The notes under the pieces were generated by a model. The model ran no database searches. It saw only the letters and a program-made list of their open reading frames with translations, and was not told the origin of the DNA. DNA of 64,000 bases from Alphaproteobacteria bacterium (lineage in GTDB: Bacteria > Pseudomonadota > Alphaproteobacteria > Micavibrionales > Micavibrionaceae). Location: the NCBI GenBank assembly GCA_016794145.1, contig JAEUKP010000011.1:113566-177565 (forward strand), given 5' to 3'. The translations under genes were made by a program, and so were the position numbers. Position 1 is the stretch's first letter; the number at the start of each line of letters is the position of its first letter. Positions 9,110-17,708 of this stretch are shown one piece after another.

Positions 9110-9150
9110 GGGAACAACGTGAGAGTGCGTAGTTGTTCCCTTTTTTATTT
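9110..9150. terminator. Strong hairpin terminator, probably bidirectional
   Basis: GGGAACAAC at 9110-9118 pairs perfectly with GTTGTTCCC at 9132-9140 across a 13-base loop, followed on the plus strand by TTTTTTATTTT. On the minus strand it lies just past the prepilin peptidase stop and is followed by a moderately U-rich TCTTATCTTT, so it can end that transcript before pyrB. Confidence 0.75.
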
Positions 9151-9659
9151 TACCCAGCTAAATAGGGATAAAATTTCCATATACATGATGCGAGAATACC
9201 AACGCAAAAACCAGGCCCTGCCGGAATCATCAATCGGTGGAGATCTGGCTTCTTTTTTTCTTTGATGGCGCGTGTCAGGGCAAAGCCAATTCCGTGGAGA
9301 AGCCCTGCAAAGGCACCAATCGTGATTGCAATTGCAACCCCTTCTATTCCAAGCCAAAGTCCGGCAGCAGCAAGAAGCTTAACATCGCCCAGCCCCAAGG
9401 TATCTTGTTTATAATACATATTTCCAAAGAAACGTGTGGCGAGTAATGTTCCTCCCCCCAGCAATGCACCATAAAGAAGATGGATCGGTTCAAATATCAT
9501 GAAATTTAGGCTTGCATGAAAGGCAATTCCTAGAATTCCAAAAGTCAGGTTTAGCCAGTTCGGCAAAAGCCAGACTCGTAAGTCAATAATCGAAAGACTA
9601 ATAAGGGTTATGATTCCACTGATTGCTAAAATAGAGGGGAGGAAGTTTAAAATATCCAT
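9150..9659 (-). CDS. A24-family prepilin peptidase (type IV leader peptidase), short form
   Basis: A 169-residue, mostly hydrophobic integral membrane protein with several transmembrane helices. The two catalytic aspartates of A24 peptidases are visible: Asp26 in the IIDLRVWLLPN segment and Asp92 in the GLGDVK motif. The family cleaves prepilin leader peptides on the inner face of the membrane. The N-terminal methyltransferase region of PilD is missing, as in CpaA/TadV and PilU of IVb systems, so pilins may be processed but not N-methylated by this protein. It lies opposite and upstream of the pilus-type cluster at 9.8-17.7 kb. Confidence 0.88.
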   Translation of the reverse strand: MDILNFLPSILAISGIITLISLSIIDLRVWLLPNWLNLTFGILGIAFHASLNFMIFEPIHLLYGALLGGGTLLATRFFGNMYYKQDTLGLGDVKLLAAAGLWLGIEGVAIAITIGAFAGLLHGIGFALTRAIKEKKKPDLHRLMIPAGPGFCVGILASCIWKFYPYLAG

Positions 9660-9813
9660 ATTACGCCTTTCTTGATTCTGGGTATTATTAAGCAGGGGGA
9701 ATTTCAGTTTGTCCCCAGTGTGCAGGATTGCAATGTATAACTTCTTGATTTACGATCCAGAGCTAAATTTATTTCTGCTGCTTGATTCGAAACAATAAGA
9801 GAAGTTTACCTAA

Positions 9814-10191
9814 ATGTCCCAAGGAGAAAAGATATTAATTGTTGAGGATAACGATTTTGTTCGTATGCAAGTTCTGTCTTATCTTGAGGATGCAGGCTAT
9901 ACTGTAATTGAGGCGACAAATGGAGCGATGGGTCTTACGATGTTGGCGCCTGACTTGTCTTTGGTCATCGTGGATGTTCGGATGGCGCCTATTGATGGGT
10001 TTGAATTTATAAAGGCAGTGCGTGGGAGAAATCCTACATTGCCTTTGATATTGGTGACGGGGGATCAAAATCCTGATTTATTGAATGAAGCGAGTAAATG
10101 GTCGGTCAGCGCTGTTTTGATGAAGCCGGTTCAAAGGGACCGTTTGATCAGTATGGCAGAGAGAGCGATCTTAAAAGTCAAAAAAAGATAA
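9814..10191 (+). CDS. Single-domain response regulator (CheY-like receiver)
   Basis: A 125-residue protein that is only a receiver domain. Acidic residues Glu11/Asp12 and the phospho-acceptor Asp54 (LVIVDVRMAP) are in place, with the Thr of LILVTGDQ and the Lys of LMKPVQ completing the active site. There is no output domain, so it should act by protein contact, as CheY or Spo0F do. It sits 29 bases before the secretin gene and in the same direction, so it likely forms the first gene of the pilus-like operon and may control assembly or motor action. No partner kinase is seen in the window. Confidence 0.92.
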   Translation: MSQGEKILIVEDNDFVRMQVLSYLEDAGYTVIEATNGAMGLTMLAPDLSLVIVDVRMAPIDGFEFIKAVRGRNPTLPLILVTGDQNPDLLNEASKWSVSAVLMKPVQRDRLISMAERAILKVKKR

Positions 10192-10220
10192 CGTATGAAT
10201 TTTTAGAAAAGGCCAGGTAA

Positions 10221-11963
10221 ATGTCTTTGTTGCAGTTTTCTCTTTCTTTTAACCAATTGAAAAAAAACAGTTTTTTTCTTTTAGTTCTTTTGTCAACAAC
10301 AGGAATCTTATTGACAGGATGTGTGGATACTGTTTCCCCTGATCCAAGGACCCCTAATGTACCAACCCCAAAGGTTGCAGACCAAAGAGAACGAGCAATT
10401 AATGAAAACGCAGAAAGCATTATGTATCTCCCATTAGGGGATGATGTTTTAATTCCACAAAGTGTAAAGTCAGATGGATTGCCTGATACAGTTGTTGGCC
10501 CCTATGAGCTTCGTGGCGAAACGCTTGCTGGGGCGCTTCAGTTGATTTTAGACGGGGTGGATATTCCTGTTGCGTTTGAATCCGACACAAGTTTAACAAA
10601 AACAATTACGGTTACAAATTTAAAGGGGCCCATTAGCCAGGTCGTAAATGATGTGTGTGCTTTGGCGAATATGTATTGTTCTTATAATGGACATGTTTTG
10701 TCTGTAAAAGATCGCGAGATTTTTACGGTCACACTTCCTCCGATCGTTGCAAAGGCAGATATCGGTGCGTTATTAACAAATGTTGCGGCGGCGATTGGAA
10801 GTATTACCGGAGAGACCCCGATCACAGACCCATCTACGCGTACCATTGTTTATCGTGCAAGCCAAAGAACTGCAGAAATGGCAAATCGCTATTTCCAAAG
10901 GCTTCGCTCGAATACGGCGATGATTGTATATGAAACATATATTTGGGAAGTTAATCTGAATACAGCTAATTCTACAGGGATCAAGTGGTCCTCTTTTGAC
11001 CAGATAGGTCGTTTTAAATTCGGATTGAATTTTGCTGGATCAACAGATTCAAATCTTGGGACACCTGTTAGTATAGGGTTGCCAACCACTGGAAATGTCA
11101 GCTTCACGTCTGGTGATGTCCTTCAGTTTATCTCTAGTTATGGGGCTGTTAAAACCATCTCACAACCGCAGATTTCTGTCTTGTCTGGGTCTGAGGCAAA
11201 GCTTCGTGTTGCAGATAAGCAGAACTATGTCGCATCTGTTACAAAAACAGCGAGTACAACAACAGGGGGATCTGATAGTTTTTCAACGACTACAGCAACT
11301 GCGGACACCGGGTTTACGCTGAATATAGGGTCAAATTGGGATAACTCTTCGGTTTATGGAACGATCGGGATTCTTCTGCAAGAACTTCGTAAGATTGACA
11401 CCTTCGAGGCTGGGCCAGATGCAACTGTACAATTGCCCCAGACAACAGAGCGTGAATTAAACACGACTGTTCGTATCCGCCCTGGAGATATGGTTTTGAT
11501 TGCTGGGTTGGTTCGTGAGAGTGATCAATTTACAAAGGATGGATTGGGGCTTTCGAATCCTTTGATTCCAACGAGTCGCAGTGTGAGTAGTGGGAATACC
11601 GAATTGGTTTTCTTATTGCATCCGCGAGTTATTGTTTTCACGGCGGCTGATGCAAGAACACCTCGTAATGGTGATACAGCAAGTGTTTCTTCTCCTGCTT
11701 CTAAAACTTTATCAAAGTCAGATCGGGATTCTTCTCCGTCTATTCCCTCACCCGTTCTTTCACCGGTGGTTTCGCCTTCGCGTGAGGCTGACATGGTTGC
11801 AAAAATGCCCGCTGTTATGGCTGATGAAACTGATGCCTTGTCACCGGTTTCATCATCGATAGAAATTCAGCCCCTCCCCGAGGTAACGACAGGTCATACA
11901 AATGCAGCTGACCTAGAAAAAGATCCATCTGTAATTGTGAATTATGACGTTTTGGGACATTAG
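10221..11963 (+). CDS. Type IVb-pilus-type lipoprotein secretin (PilN-like)
   Basis: A 580-residue outer membrane secretin. The signal peptide ends with the lipobox Leu-Thr-Gly-Cys (Cys34). An N-terminal STN-like/N-domain region (about 85-180) is followed by the secretin domain (about 220-475), with the VKTISQPQISVLSGSEAKLRVAD and VRIRPGDMVLIAGLVRESD blocks typical of the type IVb PilN/TcpC-like branch. The last 110 residues are Ser/Pro-rich and probably disordered. It would form the outer membrane channel for a pilus or secreted substrate. It overlaps no gene and is followed by an ASH-repeat protein after seven bases. Type II-like use cannot be ruled out. Confidence 0.85.
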   Translation: MSLLQFSLSFNQLKKNSFFLLVLLSTTGILLTGCVDTVSPDPRTPNVPTPKVADQRERAINENAESIMYLPLGDDVLIPQSVKSDGLPDTVVGPYELRGETLAGALQLILDGVDIPVAFESDTSLTKTITVTNLKGPISQVVNDVCALANMYCSYNGHVLSVKDREIFTVTLPPIVAKADIGALLTNVAAAIGSITGETPITDPSTRTIVYRASQRTAEMANRYFQRLRSNTAMIVYETYIWEVNLNTANSTGIKWSSFDQIGRFKFGLNFAGSTDSNLGTPVSIGLPTTGNVSFTSGDVLQFISSYGAVKTISQPQISVLSGSEAKLRVADKQNYVASVTKTASTTTGGSDSFSTTTATADTGFTLNIGSNWDNSSVYGTIGILLQELRKIDTFEAGPDATVQLPQTTERELNTTVRIRPGDMVLIAGLVRESDQFTKDGLGLSNPLIPTSRSVSSGNTELVFLLHPRVIVFTAADARTPRNGDTASVSSPASKTLSKSDRDSSPSIPSPVLSPVVSPSREADMVAKMPAVMADETDALSPVSSSIEIQPLPEVTTGHTNAADLEKDPSVIVNYDVLGH

Positions 11964-11970
11964 GTGTAGA

Positions 11971-13545
11971 ATGATATCAGGATTAGTAAACAGAAATCAA
12001 AAATTGAAACTGGCAGGAAGTCTTTTTTTCTTTGCCCTTATTCTTTTTGCGGGCGCTCCTGCACAGGCGACGAATGCTTTAGGTGATCCTGTGAATCGGA
12101 GCTCGAATGCGAAGGGGGCAGGGGTCGCCGGATTAAAAGCTGTCGAGGCTGAAACCAAAGCTGGCGACATTACTGTTGGATCGACAACACAGGTTGTTGT
12201 TAAATTCAGGAATGAATCCGCTCAAGAAGTAAGGGTTGGCGCTGTTAGTCTCTATCCATCATCGACAGTCAGCACAGAGGTTGCATTAAATGAATGTGGG
12301 GGTGGAAAAGAGGCTATTCCTGCTGGCGCAGAGTGTGCGATTGTTGTGTCTGTAAAGGGGTTGAAAATTGGGAATTGGCGCGTTGAAGTTTTGCTGCGCC
12401 ATGATGGCAAGTCCAAAATTGTAACGGCTGCGTTGCTTGGAACAATTGCGGCGGGCGATGATAAAACCGATGTTCTTTTGAGTGATGTTGAAATGATCCC
12501 GAATGAGATAGATTTCGGATCGTTGAATTCGAGTCGACCTTTGGTCAAATCTGTTATCATGCGAAATATTACCTCGGAACCAATTAAGGTTGGTCGTGTT
12601 AATATTGAGGCAGCCCCGCAATCAGGTTATAGTTTAAGTACGGATTGTGGTGATTTGGCGGCAGGCCAGGCTTGTATGGCAACGGTTACATGGTCTCCTG
12701 TGACGGCTGGTAAGTCTGATGGTGTTCTGGTTGTTGAACATAGCGGGGCCACGCGTGTCTCAAGTGTTAGTTTGAAAGGCGATTATCAGCCGAAGGCCGT
12801 TACAAAGGCGAATATATTTCCTGATGCTGTTCCTGGGGCTGGTGTTCTTGTTTCTTCGCAAGAAGAAATTAACTTTGATAAAGTGACGAATGAAGCTTCG
12901 ATGACTGTTTCTCTTGTGAATGTTGGTGATCAGGAAATGCAGCTGAAGGACTTGTCTCTTGGGAGTTCGGATAAAGGATTGACGATTGCAAACACGGGAT
13001 GTCATAGAAATACGGTTCTGCAACCGATCGAGGCATGTGCTCTTACACTCAATTGGTCACCAGTGCGGGTTGGTGAAATTATCGAAGACGTCAGGATTTA
13101 TCACGATGGGGCTCGGGGTGTGCTTGTCATTCCTGTCCGTGGTAGCTCTGATATCGCTGTGAATAAAGATACAAAAGCTGTTGTCGTTTCAAATGTAAAT
13201 GAGCCGCAGCAATATATCCAGCCTGTTGAAAAACGTCAGGCCTTGGAAGGGTTCGTTATTTCGTCACACTCCAAAAAGAAAGCGATCATTAATGGGCCTG
13301 GTGGAAGCCGTGTTGTTTCACAAGGGGCAAATATCGTTCTTGGTGGAATTGAATGGAAAGTGAATATTGTTGAAAATGCTGTTGAATTCCTGAACGGAAA
13401 TGATCGTGTCAGGCTTTTATTTGATAGATCTTTATCATCCGCAAGCCGTACGATGTCTGCTGTATCCCCGACGTCAACGAACTCGACAGGAACTGCTTCA
13501 ACAACACAAACAACGACAACAACGGCAGGGACGGCTGCACAGTAA
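11971..13545 (+). CDS. Exported ASH/Ig-like repeat protein of the pilus-type cluster
   Basis: About 524 residues from the ATG at 11971. A signal peptide ends near Ala-Gln-Ala (about residue 34). Three ASH/choice-of-anchor-D-like beta-sandwich repeats follow, each with an INFGS/IDFGSL-like start, a paired-cysteine segment (DCGDLAAGQACMATVTWSP, CGGGKEAIPAGAECAIVVSV, CHRNTVLQPIEACALTLNWSP) and a closing HDG strand. A separate globular domain lies at about 425-500, then a Thr/Ser tail. It is tightly placed between the secretin and the ATPase, so it probably belongs to the machine, perhaps as a periplasmic scaffold in place of PilP. The exact role is unknown. An earlier in-frame ATG at 11944 overlaps the secretin and is less likely. 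Confidence 0.75.
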   Translation: MISGLVNRNQKLKLAGSLFFFALILFAGAPAQATNALGDPVNRSSNAKGAGVAGLKAVEAETKAGDITVGSTTQVVVKFRNESAQEVRVGAVSLYPSSTVSTEVALNECGGGKEAIPAGAECAIVVSVKGLKIGNWRVEVLLRHDGKSKIVTAALLGTIAAGDDKTDVLLSDVEMIPNEIDFGSLNSSRPLVKSVIMRNITSEPIKVGRVNIEAAPQSGYSLSTDCGDLAAGQACMATVTWSPVTAGKSDGVLVVEHSGATRVSSVSLKGDYQPKAVTKANIFPDAVPGAGVLVSSQEEINFDKVTNEASMTVSLVNVGDQEMQLKDLSLGSSDKGLTIANTGCHRNTVLQPIEACALTLNWSPVRVGEIIEDVRIYHDGARGVLVIPVRGSSDIAVNKDTKAVVVSNVNEPQQYIQPVEKRQALEGFVISSHSKKKAIINGPGGSRVVSQGANIVLGGIEWKVNIVENAVEFLNGNDRVRLLFDRSLSSASRTMSAVSPTSTNSTGTASTTQTTTTTAGTAAQ

Positions 13546-13546
13546 G

Positions 13547-15391
13547 ATGGATCACGAAACAGACATGTCACAATCATCAGATCTCGAATCTCAAGATCCG
13601 GCTGGCCAGATCTCTGTTGAAAATAGAAAAACATGGGATCGCCGTAAGGGGCGTGATGAGTCTTTTGAGGCCGGGAATGAAAGACGTCAATGGCGTGATC
13701 GCCGCAAATCAAAGGCGAGTGAAGGGCGTGAACGTTATCTGGATATGGTCCAGCGTGAACGCCCCATGCTGATGGATCTTGGCGTTATACGTTCAACAGA
13801 CCAACTTCTGGATATGGCTGGCACGCCGATTGTGTCGGACGAGGAAGATAAGGATAAATCAGCCATTCGTGACCATGCAAATGGGGACCAGCTTCGTCAA
13901 ATTTTGCCGGTTCAGTCCTGGTTACCACTGAATATTCATCTGATTGGTTTACAGGATGGTGTTTTAAAAATTGCTCCTTTGAATGATTTAAATTCACGGC
14001 AGATCGAGGCTTTAATATCTACTGCGAATCGTAGCGGGCTATTGGTTACACGTGTTGAACCCGAAATGTGGGACAGAGCAGAATTGTTGCAGACGATGCG
14101 CGCTGTTCATGATTTGTCGGCGGATCGTACTGAAAAAACGCTTTCAGCATGGTTGGCGGATACAGATAACGGGATTTTATTGAACCAATTTATGCGCGAT
14201 ATGCTTGCAGAATCTTTGCAAATGCGTGTTTCAGATATTCATTTGCTTCAGGATAATAACCCCACGGCTCCAAATTGGATTCGGTATCGGATTGATGGTG
14301 ATATGGTTCCTGTGCATTTGCTTCCTCCTGATGCCATGGCTCGGTTGACCACCTTGATTAAACGGGATGCGGGGATGAACTTTGGAGATCGTATAACCCC
14401 GAAAGATGGACGTTTTAGTTTCTCGTGGCAAGGGCGCGTCATTGATGTTCGTGTTGCCGCGGGACCGCAGGCGCAAGATGGAGAAAAACTGACGCTTCGT
14501 TTGCTTGATAGAGCTTCTTTAAAAGGATTTGATGAACTCTTTAAACGGCATGAAGATGTTGGTGATTATTTAGCGCAATCTTTATCCCCTGAAATTAAGG
14601 GTGGGGGAGGCCTGATTATTCTATCAGGGCCGACAGGTTCCGGTAAGACAACGACTTTGTATGCCTGTATTCAACAAATTGATAGGCGTCGGAAGCATGT
14701 TCTAACAATTGAAGATCCAATTGAATATGAACTGAGATATGCAACACAATGGCAAGTGCGCCCCGGAATGAAAGGTGGAGAATTCGCGGACCTCATTCGT
14801 GCCGCAATGCGTCATGATCCTGATTATATTGTTATTGGGGAGCTTCGTGACTCTGACACTGTTGAAACGGCTCTAAAGGCGGCAGAATCTGGCCATACGG
14901 TGATTTCAACAGTTCATGCTGATACGGCTCTTCAAACGTTTGAACGTCTGAAATCCCTTATGCCAACAGATAAAGAGAGATCATCAACCTTTACTTTGTC
15001 CCAACAGGTCCGGTGCATTATTAACCAGAGACTTGTCAAAATGGTTTGCCAAGGATGCGCCCATCAGGGTCGCGCAATGGATGTTTTAGAAAAGCATGAA
15101 TTATCCCTATTGGGGGTTGAGCCAACGATTATTGTGAGGCGTCATAATACAAGCGGGTGTGATTTGTGCAATCGGACAGGGATTTCGGGACGCACGCTTC
15201 TGTTGGATGCTTTAATGATTACAGTTGGCCCGAGTGAGCGTGATAAAATCTACAAGGCATTGATGCATAATGTGAATGATGTTCTGCAACAGGATGGTGT
15301 TCTTGTTCATACCCGTCGCAGTGGCTTGATTGACTTGGTTGTTAATGGGTTGGTTGATCCTAAATCTGCTATCAACTACCTTGAATCCTAA
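13547..15391 (+). CDS. GspE/PilB/PilQ-type secretion and pilus assembly ATPase
   Basis: About 614 residues from the ATG at 13547, one base after the ASH gene stop. An N-terminal basic, Arg-rich segment (about 25-70) is unusual. An N1-like domain follows, then the ATPase: Walker A GPTGSGKTTT (about residue 361), Asp box IEDPIEYEL, Walker B IVIGELRD (about 425) and a His box STVHAD. Two Cys pairs (CQGC about 501, CDLC about 537) form the zinc site of GspE/PilB. It is the hexameric cytoplasmic motor that drives polymerisation of pilins. ATG at 13565 is an alternative start. Confidence 0.92.
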   Translation: MDHETDMSQSSDLESQDPAGQISVENRKTWDRRKGRDESFEAGNERRQWRDRRKSKASEGRERYLDMVQRERPMLMDLGVIRSTDQLLDMAGTPIVSDEEDKDKSAIRDHANGDQLRQILPVQSWLPLNIHLIGLQDGVLKIAPLNDLNSRQIEALISTANRSGLLVTRVEPEMWDRAELLQTMRAVHDLSADRTEKTLSAWLADTDNGILLNQFMRDMLAESLQMRVSDIHLLQDNNPTAPNWIRYRIDGDMVPVHLLPPDAMARLTTLIKRDAGMNFGDRITPKDGRFSFSWQGRVIDVRVAAGPQAQDGEKLTLRLLDRASLKGFDELFKRHEDVGDYLAQSLSPEIKGGGGLIILSGPTGSGKTTTLYACIQQIDRRRKHVLTIEDPIEYELRYATQWQVRPGMKGGEFADLIRAAMRHDPDYIVIGELRDSDTVETALKAAESGHTVISTVHADTALQTFERLKSLMPTDKERSSTFTLSQQVRCIINQRLVKMVCQGCAHQGRAMDVLEKHELSLLGVEPTIIVRRHNTSGCDLCNRTGISGRTLLLDALMITVGPSERDKIYKALMHNVNDVLQQDGVLVHTRRSGLIDLVVNGLVDPKSAINYLES

Positions 15392-15406
15392 CTGTTAAGA
15401 TAGATT

Positions 15407-16627
15407 ATGCAGCAATGGCTTGTAAAAATCGCTTATGACACAAGGTCTGGTCCCAAAAGGTCGACCGAGACGATGTATATGCCGAGTGAGGCAGATGTCA
15501 GGGATGCCGTGCGCCAACGGGGGGGGCATGTTTTAAGTATCCGGCCTCATACAAGAACACCAATTGAGCGGCTGCTTGCGCGGTCGAGCTGGTGGCAGGT
15601 CCAATTATTGCGCGGAATTATGTTTCGTTCGACATCTACATCGCCTGGTGTTGCTCTTTGGAAAATTATCGAAGGGGAAACAAATCCCACTCGGCAGAAT
15701 ATTCTTGCACCAGCACGTGAGGCTCTTGTGCAAGGATTGGGGTTGATGGATGCACTGAAAGCCCTCAATATATTCGACCGCTCAACACTTGCGATTATTG
15801 CTGCAAGTGAACGTTCAGGTAAATTGATTGAAGGAATTCCCTACGCAATTAATTCAATTACCCAGAAGCGTAAGAACACTCAGGCCATCATGGGGACTAT
15901 GGGGTGGCTAGCGTTTGATGTGATAACGATCGTGCAATCTCTTTTCTGGGGAAAAGGGATGGTTTTGGGGTGGTTTAAAGATAATGCCCCGAAGAGTGGA
16001 GAGAATTTAGAAAAATACACCCGTGTTGTTGGAAATCTTTCACTGACCTGGGATTTGCTGATCTGGATTGCGTTTGGATTTGCCGGGTTTATGGCGTGGT
16101 GTGTTATTTCTTTTTTTCTCAATAAAGGAAAAAGAGATTGGCCAACGGCACGGATCGTTCGTAAAATTCCGCTTATCTCAGGGTATATGCGCGATCTTAG
16201 TTTTGCGGATTCTATGAATGCGGCGGCCCGGATGTTGCGTAGTCATGTTCCGATCGGGGATACATTAAGACAGTCTGGTGAAGCTGCGAGCTCTCCTGAG
16301 GTTGCGGCATATTGGGTTGCTGCCAATGAACAATTGGCCCGTGGTGTTGGATTGGGGGCCGCTCTTGATAGGGAACCTCTTAATAGGTCAGAAAGGCTTG
16401 AACTTGCGACCTTGTCGGATCTATCGCAGGTTGCTACAATCATGGAATCAATTGCTGAGTTAAGATCCCAGTCGGCAAAAGTGAAGCATAAGATGATTGT
16501 CTGGATGGCCTTTCTTTTTACAGGCGTTTATCTAGCGATTGGATTTGGAAGTGCTATTTATGCATTGACTGTTATGAATATGAGCATGGACAGTATGATG
16601 GAAGGTCTTATGGGCGGTGGGGAGTAA
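15407..16627 (+). CDS. GspF/PilC/PilR-type inner membrane platform protein
   Basis: A 406-residue polytopic membrane protein of normal GspF length. The N-terminal cytoplasmic region (to about 165) contains one GspF repeat (ALVQGLGLMDALKALNIF...IIAASERSGKL), then two membrane segments (about 165-185 and 205-235), a second repeat (DSMNAAARMLRSHVPIGDTLRQ) and a C-terminal helix at about 365-395. It binds the ATPase and turns its motion into pilin extraction. It follows the ATPase by 15 bases and precedes the bitopic protein by nine. Confidence 0.9.
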   Translation: MQQWLVKIAYDTRSGPKRSTETMYMPSEADVRDAVRQRGGHVLSIRPHTRTPIERLLARSSWWQVQLLRGIMFRSTSTSPGVALWKIIEGETNPTRQNILAPAREALVQGLGLMDALKALNIFDRSTLAIIAASERSGKLIEGIPYAINSITQKRKNTQAIMGTMGWLAFDVITIVQSLFWGKGMVLGWFKDNAPKSGENLEKYTRVVGNLSLTWDLLIWIAFGFAGFMAWCVISFFLNKGKRDWPTARIVRKIPLISGYMRDLSFADSMNAAARMLRSHVPIGDTLRQSGEAASSPEVAAYWVAANEQLARGVGLGAALDREPLNRSERLELATLSDLSQVATIMESIAELRSQSAKVKHKMIVWMAFLFTGVYLAIGFGSAIYALTVMNMSMDSMMEGLMGGGE

Positions 16628-16636
16628 GGAAACAGG

Positions 16637-17668
16637 ATGAAATTTGATCTAAAACATATTCTCAGTAAAACAGAAAAGCTGGTGGCAGAGATTAAGTCGG
16701 AAAATGAAACTGGTCTATCATCTCCTTCCGATCCTGATTCCCCGCAACCAAAGCAGCCTGAAAAAGCAAAGCCAACTTTACCAGATCGATTTTCTGGTGA
16801 GGCCAGATATTTTAATGAAAATCTGACACCTTATTTGCCAACGGAATTGATTGGTGGCGGCATTCCTTATATTCCTGGTACAGAAGATGAGGCCGTCTGG
16901 AATGCTGCATCGCAGGCCTGTGCAACAGAAAAGGTCCACTATGTTTATACGATTGAAGGGGAAAGGGTATGGTATCTTGCCTGTCCGTCAACCTCTTTGG
17001 CATCTGCACCAGACACTTGGTGTCCTTTGGCTGCGGCCCTTCCTGGGAATAGCGAATTCTGGGACAAACAATCAGTTTATATTTATGAGAAAGACGGTTT
17101 GGCGTCTGCGTTAAGATGGGATGTGGAAACGGGGCGTCTCCAGATCTTTTTCGGGGCCTCACGGACAATTTTGCCACGTATTCAAAGTATGGATGCAAAT
17201 TTCATTACGATTAACCCGCAGATTGCCGATGTAATTCCTTGGAAAAATAAACAATTGCGGAGCGAGCAATTGGCTCGTGGGACTGCACGCATGCTTGTCT
17301 TATCGGGTATACTTGTTAGTCTGGGCCTCTTGGGATTTATGTTTCTAGAATATGTTGCCCTTAATTTTATGGATCGCCGATTGGAAACAATCAAGGAGCA
17401 GACCGAGACCGCCAGTATGGAGTTATTACAGAAGGCGACTGATCTCTCTCAGAATGATGTGTTGAAGCACACCGTGCGATTGCAGCAATTATTGGATGAT
17501 TTGGGACAGATTGATGGGACGCTTGTCCGGTATGAGGTGAAAGCCGGACGTCTGGAGTGGGAGGCTCTGGTGACTGCAGGTTATTCAAAAGGTGTTTTAA
17601 GCATACAGGGGACGGCGCAACCAGGCATCGAACCTGATGGTCGTATTCGTATGAAGGGAACCAAGTAA
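16637..17668 (+). CDS. Bitopic inner membrane protein of the pilus-type cluster, possibly PilO2-like
   Basis: A 343-residue protein not firmly recognised. Residues 1-55 are charged and Pro-rich; about 55-210 form a globular cytoplasmic domain with several Trp and Cys; about 217-240 is one transmembrane helix; a short coiled coil (about 243-290) and a small periplasmic domain follow. This cytoplasmic domain-helix-coiled coil plan resembles PilO2/PilO of IVb pilus systems and the GspL/PilM-PilN type linkers of other systems. The position directly after the platform protein gene supports such a role. Family assignment is an inference from topology and context only. Confidence 0.6.
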   Translation: MKFDLKHILSKTEKLVAEIKSENETGLSSPSDPDSPQPKQPEKAKPTLPDRFSGEARYFNENLTPYLPTELIGGGIPYIPGTEDEAVWNAASQACATEKVHYVYTIEGERVWYLACPSTSLASAPDTWCPLAAALPGNSEFWDKQSVYIYEKDGLASALRWDVETGRLQIFFGASRTILPRIQSMDANFITINPQIADVIPWKNKQLRSEQLARGTARMLVLSGILVSLGLLGFMFLEYVALNFMDRRLETIKEQTETASMELLQKATDLSQNDVLKHTVRLQQLLDDLGQIDGTLVRYEVKAGRLEWEALVTAGYSKGVLSIQGTAQPGIEPDGRIRMKGTK

Positions 17669-17708
17669 TAAGGGTTTTTCTTGAAACGCTCTTATCGGTG
17701 ACCAAAAG

